64,000 nucleotides of DNA from Burhinus oedicnemus (lineage: Eukaryota > Chordata > Aves > Charadriiformes > Burhinidae). The stretch spans positions 1 to 64,000 of the forward strand of contig VFFE01006593.1 in NCBI GenBank assembly GCA_008921705.1. The letters run 5' to 3'. The position numbers and the translations under genes are program-made. Every line of letters begins with the position of its first letter. Within the stretch, counting starts at the first letter, position 1. Shown one piece after another: positions 12,961-26,700 of this stretch. The notes below the pieces were generated by a model. That model saw only the letters and a list, made by a program, of their open reading frames with translations, made no database searches and had not been told where the DNA came from.

Positions 12961-15900
12961 TTTTTATGAGTCGCTGAGTGAACAGCGGCGGGCTGACAGA
13001 TGTAGGAATCAGCTGACGGGATTTCCATCCTGCGTACAACATATGGGTTACGGCTTGCACAGGGGTGACGTGGTTGTTACCTGTGTTCCCTCTTAAGCTG
13101 AAGAGCAAATACAGATCTCTATAAACACGATGCAGGTTGCGGTTCTTCTTTTACAGAGAAGGCAGTTGGCGGGCATCCTTGTCTCGCGAGGTGAGAGTTT
13201 GTTTTTGCCACCCAGTTGTCTTACGCTGATAGAACAGGTAGTTCAGAAGCTCAGGTAGGACAAGCGTCCTTTCCAAACTTAAAGCTGTGCCTTCAGCATT
13301 CTTCATCAGCGGGAACCCAGGTGCACTGAAAAGCTAGCATGGGCCAAATACTTTTTCTTAAATCTCTCTCAGGGCCCTGCCTTTTTCTATTATCGAGCAG
13401 GTTTTAGACACTCTTGCATCTAAAGGTATCCCTATGTCTAGACATACAGGCGATAACTGAACAGGCAGTATGTTTGTGCTGGAATAAGGATCTGACCAAA
13501 TAACCCAAGCATACGACTGATCAAAGAGTTTCAGATACCACAATGTAGGGCATTAGTTTCTAACTGGGGCTTCTACTTTGGTCTCTCTAGTTCATGAATT
13601 CCGCCCCCCCCCCCGAGTGCAGAAGCTCCTTATTAAATTAAAGAGCCCATAGCTGATTCATGCAGAGTCTTCAAGGGATGTGCTCATTTCACTGCAGCAG
13701 TGGAGATACGGGCACAGATTACCAAGGGCAATCTGAAGGGTATTTCATTGTCATTGAAATATGCATAGAATTTATTGGGGTTCTTCTCTGCAAAGAAAAA
13801 AATGTCAGACATGCCTTTTTATAGCATTTCATAATTGGAATATAATTACTTAATATTCCCATACATCTGAATTACAAAGTAATGCTTCTTACTGCAGAAA
13901 GGTTATCCAAATATTTTCCTACTGGGTGAATCACAGGTTAGAGTTCTAAGAGGGTGTCATGTACTAGAAACAGCTGTCACCATCCTGTCTTTAAGCATGT
14001 ACGTCATTGCCTTGTAACAGATTTCTATGAGACTGTTTGCACAATAAGGTACCTCTAGGTTTTCATTAGGGCTAGAAAAACTAAGCTGATAGAAGTTGGT
14101 TTTGGTTTTGTTTTTTTTTAACAGGCTAGAGGTGGGTTTTTTTCTGATATCGACTAGAAGCAAGTGCCTCCCATGGATTGCATTCTCTGTAGAAACAGAG
14201 AGCTAGTAGTCTATCAGAAACGTCTTCCAAGGAAATATGAAGTTCTACACAGCTTCTAGACAGTACTGTATCAATCCAGCTGAAGAGCCACAACCTACAC
14301 ATACCGCTGAATCCCACCAGGCTCATTTTTTCAGACACAGCTAACATCTGGGAAACCCATGAATGAATGGTGCACCTTCAAGAACAAAACAAGCATTTGG
14401 AGCTACAGTGGTGGGACCACAGTACTGGCACACTGGGACTTGTTTCTGTGGGTAATGCAGAGAGCATTGTCCAGGTTACAGTTCCTCCTTTCTTTGACCC
14501 ACTCTGTCTTGCCCACCACAGCATAGTCACCATCAGGTGGCAAAGTGCAGTACTTGAGCTAACTTTTTGGAGCTAGCTGGTACGCCCACACAACATTGTT
14601 CCATAGACACCTCCAGAGACCGCATTTTAAGATGTATCCTCCCACGTCTGGACACCAGTGTGGGTTCTGGAGCAGCTCCAGCCGTGTCGGGAACTGTTGT
14701 GTGCATGGCAGCAGCACGCCAGTGCCTCGAAGCATGCGGTGCTCCGAGGGAGCCTTAGCACTTCCCTCCCTAAAGCCTGCTCCTCCAGGAAGGCTGAAAG
14801 GGTGCCCTTGTACCAGATTATGTGATCTACATGCCAAAGAAACAAGTTACTTCTAACCTTAGCACTAGTCCTGGAACATATAGGAATGTGCTGTTCATGT
14901 TGCTTTGACTAGCAAGTTGCTATTTCAAGTTCAGGGCAAAGTTTTAAACCCTGAAAAGGTTTTTGATGTAATTGCTGGGGATGGGGCAGGGGGGGATGAC
15001 AGGGGACGGGACGATGACGAATGAAACGGACAGGACTTTAGAAAAAAGGAGTGAAAGAAGGATTACATATGAAACTTCAGTTTCCTAAACAATATCCACT
15101 GGAGCTTCTGGGTAAGCACTGTCCCGTATTTCCTGAGAGAGGTTAAATGCAAGCTGATCACCCCAGCTTCTCAATTTAATACATCTATCAGGGTTAACAA
15201 TGACCTGGGTATGAGATCAGTCACTTTATTTCCTGTGGAAAATTCTCCTGTTCTCCATTAATAAAATAATTAAATTCCCTGCAGTGTAAAGTATTTATTC
15301 ATTAATTCTTCTTGGGAGTCACTTGTCTTGACTTTGTTCAATGTTTTGTAAAATTCAAGATTAGGCTCATTATATTAAAAGCAGGATTCAAATCTATTTC
15401 GAATCTCATAATGGCATCCTCTCCTGCTACAAAATCTCATCCTGGACTGAATATGGGAAGACAAAATTAGTCCTTTTCAAGACGCAATCATCAAAGATCA
15501 ATGACCATCAAAGCTCTTTACTTGGGGGGGAAAAAGAAAGAGGCCAAATTTCAAGATAGTGCAGACAGTCAGTGAGACTGGAGTGCTTGAAGCTGGTGGA
15601 ATTTTTTTAAGTCATTCTCAAATACTATATCTACCCTTGACAGGTCATTTCATTCTATTTAGCACTTTTTATTCTCTGTGGTTTATAAGCTCTTAAGCAA
15701 ATCTAAGAGGGAGGAAAAGCTAACGCATCTGATAATACACTATATCAGGCTGACAACCTAACTGAATTTCCCCTGTGGTGCTAGAAAAACGCTGTTCCAA
15801 AAGGTAATAATGCATATGAAAAAAAAAAAAAAAGGGGAGAAAAGGGGGAAAAAAAGGATCATAGAGATCATGCCGTCACATTTAATTTCAGAGAACAAAA

Positions 15901-18900
15901 CCTGAAGCTGATTTCTCTTTAGATCAGTTGTATACCAGTTGGAACATGGGTGCCTAGCACTGCGACAGAGTAATATGATCTGAGCTTTAAATAGCTGCCA
16001 AATAACCATGTGGTGGCTGGCAGCATTAAACGTGTTGCAATGAGAGTGATCTGTTTCAAAGTAAAGCCACATAACAGAGGATAAGTCAATCTGATGTGGT
16101 ATAGAAAAGGAGGGGGGAACGTTTTTCATTATCTTTCTGGGTTTCTTTCTGTTTTAAATGTGTTTCCATCTTAAAGATGAATTAATTTAAGATCTTTTTC
16201 TTAAACAGTTTAAAACCTCAATCACGTGCAGGTCATTTGAGAGAACATCTCCTTGGGCCCCCAGGGTACGGGGGGCGGGAACGGTGTGCCAAAGGCAAAG
16301 TACCACCACTGAGACCATCCCCTTGCTGCAGCCCAGCTCAGAGTGGCTGCCTCCCACCGTGAAAGGCATCTTCCCTGGGTAGGGGCTGCCCCTAATTTGT
16401 ACTAAATGAATCCTTGGCAGTTTTTAGGAACAGATAAAGAACAGATCTATGGCAAATAACATGGGGTGACTTCTGCTCCAGACTCTCCCCTTATCTTCAC
16501 GGTAAAATGTAGAGCCTTGCAGCACTCTGTGAGGCCCCTCTGGGCTTTTTGGGACGTAGGGAAAAACCAGGTGCAGAGTTTGGAGATGTCTAACACGGAA
16601 GATGCTGCCAGCCCTTCATTCCTTCTTACCTTTGTGTCAAATAGCTCTCCTGATCCCTATTGTCAATGTGTCTCCTGGGTAGATGAACAACATTGTGGAC
16701 TGGAAAGATAGACCCGTTTAAACTGGTAACGTGAGTAAGAGACATGGAGGGAAAAGTGGCGCTTGTGATCTTCATCCCTTCTGTCACTTTTGATTATAGA
16801 TGGCTGACTTTGTTTTCAGTTTCAGTATCTCCACCGACTTCAGCAGCATCAATCCAAATTTACTCTAAGTAAGTTCAAGTGAACATAGTTCATCTAGTCT
16901 TCGCTGCCTGGAAATCACACTGCTGAAAGTACAGTTAGGAACAGGAGAGCCAGAGGAAAACCCAGCTGCTGCATCAGAAGGTGAATAGCTCATTTAAGAG
17001 GGTCAATACGACTTCTTAAAAGATAATAAGCACAACATACTTTGCAGACAGTTAGGATTTTGCAGGAATGGGGACACAGAATTACCAACAGTACTTACAA
17101 TTGTCCTACTAGCAGTTTACTAGCACACTATAGAGTACAGTCTCAGTTGCAGCAGCTAGGCACCCCGCGGACAAATAGAGCAGGCTTTATTTTGCATTTC
17201 CTCGAAGGAGAACATTGCTTTACCTCACTAACATAAATGTTAATAAACAGCCACATATTTCATGAAGGTCAGCTCCAGTGAAACTTCCAGCAGTCACCCC
17301 AATGAGTAACAAGGATAAACCCAGGGCGAATCCTTTTCTGACTGTTTATGTCCACAGCTGCCTTTACCGTGGTGTGTCAGCGCGTCCCCCAGGAATCCAC
17401 AACAGCTGCACAGCGGGCTGGCAGAGGGCATCGCAGAGGGACGCTCGCCCTCCATTCTCTCCCTGCTTTCTCACTGCCTCCTTTGTGGGCAGTCACGGTC
17501 CTCGCCATGTTCACACTGGACAAGCAGATGATTGTCAGATTGAAAGTAATCAGAAAATGCTTCTTACCTACCTGTTCCTTTTACCATCACTTTTCCAAAC
17601 ATGTTACTTAAAAAAAAAATCTTTTCTTCCAATATGAACACATACTATCAAGCCAGCCAGGCAATTTAAAATAAAACCCCCCAAACCCTACAGCTTTGTG
17701 AGGAACACAGTTCTTTGACCAATTTCACAGAATATTTTGATTACAATATTTAATCCCCTTCACAATCTTTTACTCAGCTCTAATCATGAAAATCGCTGTA
17801 TCGCTGCCAAGGATTTTCTAGACAAAAGCGTATCTGGATGAATGCCATGGAGTGAGTCTCCTTAGCTGGCCTGTCTTCCTTGAGTTCTTACAAACCCATT
17901 CCCCCTTCTTTAATGAAATCAGAAGAACAAGAGTTAGACCAGGCTTTTAAGTAAATCCATACAGAAATGCCTCCCCACCACCTTCAACACCATTCCCAGG
18001 TCTGCAGCAGCTACTTATTACACATCATATGCCCAGCTACATAGGCGTTTTGGAGGGAACAAGCAACCTGTCCATAGCGTTTCAGAAGGAACCCAACTCT
18101 CAGTTCTGCCATTAGGAGAAGGTGGTATCCAATTAAAGCAAATGGACAGAGCTACAGACTATTGCCAAAAGTGTGAGTTTGAGTGAAGAATTTATGAGTA
18201 CTCAAGCAATTTCTACTGACGCCAGAAAGGCTTCCTGAAGTTTCTAAGGAAACCCTCAGAAACACCTTGGATCTTCAACGGCCATTACGCCCGCAGTCTG
18301 ACCCAATGGGTTGCCTCCAAGAGAGGCTGCCTCGCACACAAGAGTGTAGCTAATTTAGCTGCATAATGGAGAGAGTTCTGAAGATGCACATGGGCTGAAT
18401 TAAGGGCTCCACAGGAGCCTTTGGCTGATTCCTTGCAGAATTTATTAGTTGCTGCTGCACACATGGTTAGATTTGCTGGAAGAAGTCCAGCTCTGAGGCA
18501 CCTCTCAATTCCTCCAGCTTCTAAAAGTTGCAAGAAAGTGGCTCAAGCATATTGCCCCCTCTAAGCTCTTGTGGAGAAGGACTCCCCTGCAGAGAAGCAG
18601 ACAGGGTTTGGAAGGGGTACCTAGTCAAATAACTCTTGATTATTGAATTTACCTCCACAATTACCAGTGAGTATCCTAGACTGTAAAGGGGGTAAATACC
18701 AACAGATTGTATTATTTGAGAAACAGTATGTGATTGTGTAATTAAGGGCAGGAATATAATACCATATGCACAAGGGGCAGGGTTAATTTCAGCATTTCCT
18801 GACTAACCAAGGGCATTATGGTGTAACCCTAATGTTCTCCGGATGGCTATCATTTATATGGAGTTCATATATATGCTTATGAATATTTGGTTAAAATTCA

Positions 18901-20115
18901 CCCATCATACTCTCCGACACAGTAATTAAAAACACCATGTTAGCTGCCAATAAAAATATTTTTGTGATTTGGTAATTATTCCAAACCTCATAGTCCCAGC
19001 TCCCCTACCCCCCCACCCATGTTGTCTTCCTGTTCTATAATGTATAAAGCTAATATTGATGATGGAAAAATAAATAAGTAGCAGGGAAGGCTGGAAAGCT
19101 TCCAATCACAAAAGCTCCCGAAATGGAAGCAACAGCCAATCTGGCCCACCACATCTTCTAGGTGGGCACTCCTTTCCTGCCTTTTAGTGATGCTTTCAGT
19201 ATTCATAACAGCTGTGGAATTAAGCATTATGAACAAGAAGATACCAACATGCAGTCTTTATTTTTCCCCGTCAGTCCCAAACTATTCTGCATTGAGTTAC
19301 AAAGTGAAAACCAGCACACTCTCAGATGGATTTAGTTTCAACTTGGGCCCAATGCCAGACAAAGTTTCTCCATTGTTAAAACGCTACCCCATCTTTTCCA
19401 TACCATGCATACGGTCCCATCCTCACCCATGTTCCAAACATATGCGCACACACACACACATACACAGAGAACCAGCCACTCCTACAATACAGAACCAAAT
19501 CCATCTCCCCTGCTGTCTTAGCAAGGTTCATTGCTTTCCCTGGCATAACTGGTAGGCAAGTTGGATTTGGTCTATAATGCCGATTTTTAATATTGCGGAA
19601 AATGAAGGCTATATAAAACATACATTTTCATGTCCTAGATATTGTCTTCATAATAAACCTTTTTTAATAAAAAAGTCATTTTACACAACCATGAAAATTT
19701 TTTTTGAAGGAGCCAATTATTCCATTCAAAAATAAAAGGGTTAAAACTTGATTAAAATATTAATGCTGTCATTCAAAGTAAAATTTTGGCATAGCTTCAG
19801 CTAGTGATTGAACTATGGCATATTGGCTTATAGAATCATGCAACAAATATGGATTTCAGAATACAGAAGTATACCGCTTTCAGATGCATACAGAAAAGAC
19901 AAAAGTGTAACGGAAGCAGTTAAGCTTTTACATGTATAGACTAGCACCAGGTCACTGTTCACGGTAATTGTCTTCTCTCTTGTCCTCTTCCCATGGATGC
20001 TGCATGAACAACTGCACTCTATTTTTATAAAGTGCATACATGTTTCCTCGTATTAAAGCTAAGGCAAGCAGTGGAAAACGGGCGAGGAGGTAGATTGAAT
20101 TACTGTGTTTAAATG
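12961..20115. other. Intergenic downstream of TMEM182, no gene recognised
   Basis: No supported exon. It contains a C11 run near 13605, an A15 run at 15819-15833, a short (CA)n near 19446-19460 and the homeodomain-core stretch at 18.7-19.0 kb. No CR1 tail was recognised in these 7 kb. Confidence 0.65.
18660..19000. promoter_or_regulatory. AT-rich stretch with repeated homeodomain-type cores (candidate enhancer)
   Basis: TAATTA cores recur (about 18740, 18922 and 18972), together with TATGCTTATGAATATTTGG and AATATAATACCATATGC. There is no open frame or repeat. Such composition is typical of conserved developmental non-coding elements, but base composition alone predicts some TAATTA, so this is only a pointer. 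Confidence 0.25.
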
Positions 20116-20521
20116 TTTATTTTCCCCTCCACCTTGTACCACAAGCAGAAGCACAAGATAAATGTTAAAAGACAAATGTATAAAATGTTGATTTGGCCTA
20201 CTTCATGTTGGGCTTTTGGTTGCAGAAAAATTTTGCCTTCCTCTGTTTGCAAAACTGCAAAAATGCTGCTAATAGTACTATATGGAGGGCCGTAGATATA
20301 CTTTCTAAAGAATTAAAAGCAACTAGTTGGGACTACAGGTGATTTCTTCCTGTATTGAGTTTTGTGTCCTCTACCCTTAAACAAGTAACGGAAGAACTTC
20401 CAGAAGTCTGCCTGCACACTTAGGATTGCCATAATGGTAATAATGTATAAAATTGTGTTCCAAGTTTACAACTGTCATGAAGTTTCACTAGGATTCCTGT
20501 ATTCCCTTCAGCAGCGTATGA
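20116..20521 (-). other. TMEM182: Putative TMEM182 3' UTR with poly(A) signal
   Basis: Downstream of the stop on the minus strand, the first AATAAA hexamer is at 20121-20116 (plus-strand TTTATT), giving a minimal 3' UTR of about 400 nt. No ATTAAA was seen before it. A more distal ATTAAA-type site near 19664 could serve a longer form. The exact cleavage site cannot be read from sequence alone. Confidence 0.4.
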
Positions 20522-20745
20522 CTAGTCTGAGTGTAAATAAATGGCACGTCCTACCAACAAGAACAGCATTCCTGCTAATAAAGCAAAAAATACTCCGATA
20601 GGAGCCAGCATAAAAGACCAGCCATAACGTACATAAACAACAAAGTCTGGGCAATCCATTTTTTTCATGTTTGTGTAGTTTTCCAGATCAGCCATCGCCT
20701 GGACCCAGATGACATACATCACGACCACCAGAGAAAACAATACAC
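20522..20745 (-). CDS. TMEM182: TMEM182 coding exon 5 and stop (residues 160-233)
   Basis: Terminal coding exon: 224 nt with acceptor TTTTCCAG|GTGTAT. It encodes [20 protein letters not shown] (end of the third membrane segment), a loop with [13 protein letters not shown], and the fourth segment [20 protein letters not shown]. It ends HSD-TAG, with the stop at 20524-20522. The open frame appears to continue right of 20745 into MFSFP only because the intron lacks an early stop; homology and the splice site put the exon edge at 20745. Confidence 0.96.
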
Positions 20746-23700
20746 CTGGAAAAGAAAACACCAGGTTTTAACAACAGAGTGTGAGACAAATGCTGGGTGC
20801 ATTTACTGTAACACCCAGAAACACATCAATGCTTGAGGCCCCGTCTGGAAGGCACAGTCCGCCACCACTGGCTTCCTCTGACAAGCACTGTCTCCATCTT
20901 GCTTCTGATTTGCACAGAAAGGCATATTCCCACGACAAAGGATGTAGCTGGTTTTGGTAGGCAGATCGAAATACAGGTTGTTTAGGGACAAAATTCAGGC
21001 AGGTATTTATTGTTTTGAATTCAGGAGCCAAGGGAAGGGGAAGGAGATTGGACGAGACAACCCGGAAAAAAATACCTACTTTTGCTTCCCAAACCCTAAC
21101 TTTGTTTCTATCACAGTCTTTTGGACGAGATATGAAAAGGGAAAAGGGGTGGGGAATCTTTCTGTTATCTTAACCTCTCTACATTTGCTTCTTTATTCTT
21201 ACGAAAACAGCTGGTTTTGGAACATGCTACCTTTAGAGTATTCTACTCAAGTATTTTGCAGGCAAATTCAGATGTATTTAATTCAAAATCCTCCACGTTA
21301 GAAAAGAAGTTGCTGGTATAGGAACGAAACGCAACAATAATGAAATAATAGCTATGAAGCAGGCTATTAGTATTAACCTCAGATTGGATACCACAGTTTC
21401 CTGGAATTAATCCATCACATAATTCACAGCCTTTTCCCAACCACTCCTCTGAAAGGCCTTTGGATTGTTTACACATGATAGTAATAGGAGCACATGTCCT
21501 TACAAACTTTGTTAATCTCTTTGTTACTATACACCAGACGGACATATAAGAAGAAAGTGCTTTCCAAAGTATCGATTGCATTCCTGATATTTCATTTCAC
21601 TTTAGAGGAATGTGGACACTTGAGAAATGCAAGCCTGCAGCACAGATGCTCCAGCAGAAGACTTGCTAGAAAACTGAGGGCACAGGTCTGAATTTTTTGC
21701 ATGCTCCGGCATGTACCCACTTGCTCCCTGAGCTCCAGTTGTCACAGCACAGTTACAGCAGCAGGACTATCTATTCCAACATTAAAATATTTGGGAGACA
21801 CCACCCCATCATGTTTTTATCTCAGGATGTTTAGGTGCCTCATTAAAACCACAAGCCAGTGCACACTCCTGGGAACACTTATTGCCAAACTTGAATTTTC
21901 AGGCTGTAGAGCAGCAGAGTATAAGTCAAAGGTATTTGTGGTCTCTTCCCCATTCTCTTAAATACTTGCAACACAACAAATGTGACACTTGTGGCAAAAC
22001 CCACAAATGTACTGTGTAAGCACCCCTGGATAGGCATTTGCTTCCAAACCCACCCGTCCAGGTAACCTTTCATGGTTACCTTTCTCCATCCCCACCCCGA
22101 GACGCTGCCCCACCACCTCTCTTCCCTGCCCTTTCTACCTGCTTACCAGGGAGCAACTCTTGTCATCACTCCCTCACTTGCTTCAGGCAAAAATCAGACA
22201 GGTTAGCTGCAGCAGTTTAAATTGGCGATCTGGTGACATTCTCGTTGGTGCTTTATTGTCAAAAAGTGATAGCTTTACATTCTGAACATCTGACAGGTGA
22301 GAGCTCACAACTCAATGTTTGTGAGCACTACCTTTTGAAGCCCACCAAAAAAATGAGCTGAAGTAGTTAACCTGAGGCATAATCAAAACGTGACTGAAAA
22401 TCCCAAAGGATCTGCAATTTTTATGAGGCTGAAAAAACGTACAAAAACTAAATAAAGGAGGCAGACACATTTCCTGCCTATGAAATATACTTCCAGGATT
22501 ACATTTTTTGCTAGGGCTCAAATTCCAACCAAAGTTTAAAAAAACCTCAACACTCAACTCTAAAAGGCATAAATTCAATTTTTAAAGTATTTTACCTAAG
22601 TAAAACTCAATTTTGATGGAATTTAGTGCTGTGATTGTATTAAACATACAACTGGTGAAACAATCAGAGAGAAGGATCACCTTAGGGCCAGATATAAAGA
22701 AGGAGAAATTAAATAGAAGACTCTCCAAATATAAATCTAATTGAGCAGAAGATTCCTATAACAGAACATCTAATGATAACAGATAATGTAGGCAACACAG
22801 GAAAATTAGAACCAAACAGAAGTAGCAACTTTTGATGTAAAAAGTAAAAAGATTCAGGGCCAAATTCATAAATGGAGCTGTTAGAGACATGGAGTTTGTT
22901 CAAGGTTTCAAAACGTCAACCCCCCCAAAAAAAGTCTAGCCCAGGTAACAAAAAGATTTGTAAAGAAACATCCATAATATGGCAATATCCATATGAACAT
23001 TGGAATTTTCCTCTTCAAATGGCTGTGCCTGTGAATTTTGAAATGTCTGTAGTCTTCTATTTATTCTCTACTTCGGCGCAAAATTACTCCAATACAATAA
23101 TAATTACAACAAGTAGTGATGCATATTCCCTTACTGTAGGAGCAGGTAAGTGTAACCAGCCTTTGCACATCTGGAATGCTTTTGACCTCTGGCACCCTGG
23201 GCAGACACAAAGCTACGTAGCCCAGTTAGTCAGAAGCATCTGCCTTTAGAAGACGACTCTGTCAGAGGTGCTTGAATCTCAAAATGGGCAACACTTGTTC
23301 TTCGTACAGTCTGAAACAACAATTTCTAGTTGGTTAAACCAGAGCCAACTCCATGTAGGCGCAAAATAGCAAGCCAGTGCTGCCAGTGGGAAAACAACTT
23401 CAGGGAAGCTGAAATCCATCAGGTGATTTCACAGCAAGCTGCTAATACCTGTGTGTGGCAAATTGTTGGTATGGAAATTTGCTGAAGAAATGTATGTCAA
23501 GCAGAGATAAATGTCTTCTTTAAAAGAGAAGAAAAAGAAAGGGAGAATATGTAAACCCTCTTAGTTAATTAAGGCACTAAGAGAGTATTTAAGGGTTCTC
23601 ACTATCTGCTAATGGAGGCTAATTCGTAGGTATATTGCTTACTGTGTTCAAGAAATGTCTTGAACAGCAGAAACAGGCTAAGTAAAAACTGACCGTGTCC

Positions 23701-26700
23701 TGTTGACTCCAACAGCATTTCATTCATTAGTGCTCCTTTTGCCTGATTTTCACAGAGTCACGATTTCATGGGAGTTAAGCACTTACAGAGGAGTTTACTG
23801 ATGGTCCTGTATGTTAGAAATGGTAGCGAAGAAAAAGGAAAACAGAAGCACTTCTTAACAGGTAGACTCGCTGTTTTGTCCATTTGGTCTTGTTTCCTAA
23901 GATGCTAGAGTACATGAGAAGCAGTGGTGAGAGCAGGGAAGCAGGTCTTGTACTTCTACTATCACTAATGCTTCTATTTAAAATGTTTGATGTTTAGGGC
24001 TGGAGGCATTAGTTCCTTCCCATCCATTAATCACTTCAGGTTGTGCTTAAATTTAAGCACATGTGGAAGTCTCTGACTTAAAGGGTTTTTCCCTCCTGGC
24101 ATCCGCACTGATTGCATCAAAATACCTGATTCAAAGGCAAGTATGAGCTTAATGAATGGTTACTAGAGCTTAAATACTTATCTGGTTGTTAGATTCTGTA
24201 GGAATACTGCTTCTTTTCAGATTATATGATTTCATGTCTTATTTTAACAAAATGGAGGGATGTTAACAGTTCCAAGAAAGGTTTGAAGAAAAAGCAGTAT
24301 CAAGAACAGAGTACAAACAATTTGTTCAGTGGACTGAGTAGCACGTAAAATTCAGATACACATAATGTGTGAAGTATTTTTTACAAGCCACAAGATACCA
24401 ATTTGGTCTATGCATTATGAACTGTAATAGTCACGTCAAATAACTGTCAGCACTTGATATGGTGTTTTCAAAAATACAGATCAAAAGCTGGGTTTATCTC
24501 CATTTTGTAGACAGAAAAACGAGGCACAGAAACCACTAATCTGATATTCAGAGGTTCTAAGTACCCAAGCTTTGCTTTTGACTCTGGCTTTCAAAGGAGT
24601 TTTGCTCCTCAAGCCAAGGCAGATTTGGTTAACACATAACACATACCATAGCAGAGTTGCTAATAAATACAAGTCTTCTGCCTCTCCATCCTTCGACTTT
24701 GTGCGTACATTTGCACTATTTCTGCAACATTCTGTTTTGGTTATTTATACCAGTTGGTGAAGTATCATTCACTGGAGTGTATTTAAACAAAAGGAAAGGC
24801 ATCAGACTGAAGGCAATACAAAATCTTACTAAGCAATTGCCTAACTTGGTCTGCTCAAGTGTTTTAAAATACCTCCCATCACTGCAAAATCTCACTGACA
24901 CAATTTATACGTAGGGAATATGGTACCTTTGAAGAAAAATCATATATTGCAAAAGATTTGTACTTGATTCTGAAGAATCTAGTACAGTCACTAGAATATT
25001 AGTAACTCAGAACTATCAGCAGAGTCCATAAAACTGAAGAGAGGTCAGAATTAGACTCTTCACTGCTAGAGAGTATTTTCTTAGATAAATTTTATGCTGC
25101 TTGTGGAAGACAATGGGGAGAATTCCTCTATTTATATAAGTACACTACTGCTATTCCATCCGACTTCTGTATCCACAAGTTTGCCTCACTAGCTTGTCTT
25201 CTTCCTTTAGAATATTAGTCATGCCAGTAAGAGCTAAGAAAGCATCCATTGTAAGTGTGATAGGAATGCCTGTTCATTATGGAGGAGAATATACTAAAAT
25301 GAATATATATTTATGCTGGGAAATCTGTTCCTGCAGTCTTGCACTGACTATCTATTATGAATATCATGAACTCTCATAGCCAAGCTCCAAAGCAAAATTA
25401 CTGAGATTGAAAAAAAGCTCCACAATTTCATGAAGAAAATATTTTTAGGAACAATGTGTGCTATGATGTATTTCTACATTTTCGGCATTTAGACCTTTGC
25501 ATAATGTGCGGTGTCCGTTTGCCCTTGCCTTTTAGTGAATATAAAATAAAACAGCAGTTGCATGAATCAGGAATGATGGGGGAAATTATTCCTAGAACAT
25601 TAAATATGTCTGAGAGAGATTAAGACAAATAAATACTTTCCTCCTCCTCCTTTTTCTTTCTTTTTTTCCATTTTGCATTTTTTTAAGAACACACATGTTT
25701 GATATACAGCTCTGTGCAGTGTGATAAGACACGGACTTCTCTGAGGTCACTCTTTTCTGTCTTTTGCATTTAGTCTTTTGAATTTCTTTCAAACAAATAC
25801 TTGTGCATATTGCAGAGGAGAAAGAATACAGAACCTTTAGAAATGTCTATGAATTCAAGAAGCAGTTTGCTGGCCTTTAGTACTTATTCTTCCCACGTAG
25901 AAATGCCTTTCACTTGTCAATGGTGAATGGCTGTTTATGGCATGAATCTTTTACTATGCAGACACGAAGACAACAGGTGCTGGAAAGAATAATGTGAGCT
26001 TTTTACTTGTGCCTAGAAGTTTAGAACTCTCTATCTCACTTGAAGAAAACTTGTATCTGTGTGTATATGGGGTTTTTTTCAATTGCATTTTTCTGTCCTT
26101 GTCCTTATTACAGATTCTGCCACGTACCTTGGCCTCATACGACCTTTATTTACAAAGTATCGTTGACATTCCACTCTGAAGTATGTGCAGAGGATCCCAC
26201 TTAAGAGCTATGGGAGTTGGCACATATCTCTGAAGACAGATTTTTGTCCTCATCTAGGAGCTAGAATTAAAATATCGGCTTTTTTTTCACTATTTTGGCA
26301 GGAAGCAGAAGTCATACTTGTACTTCTAATCTTGCTTCTTCACAAGGGTGTGATTCTGTAGTGATCTGTGCACATCCTGGGGGCTTGCTTGTTTGGTATC
26401 AGTACAGGAGGACAGTTTTCACCACGACCCAGGGAGGAGCAGGCCCAAGGTAATTATGGACTTTATTGAAGGCTGCTCTAAGTGATTATTTTATGGCAGC
26501 TTTCCCTTCTTTTCCTATGACCTTTGAAGCAACTATAAGGCTTCTTACATTTTGCACTACTGTAGCTGCTCTTGGTCCATCCTCTGGTATGGTAAACATG
26601 GAGGTGAGGCTGCAGAGACAGCACTCAAGTCACTGACTGTGGTATCGCTGAACTGATACACGCTTTTTCCCCACAGGTGTAGCTTCTGTATTTTCACCTA

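Noticed and set aside
12531..13096. Open frames of 100-165 codons on both strands in the CpG island
   Set aside because: All arise from stop-poor GC sequence and the 39-bp repeat; compositions are Arg/Ala/Pro/Gly-rich in every frame, with no domain or conserved residue pattern.
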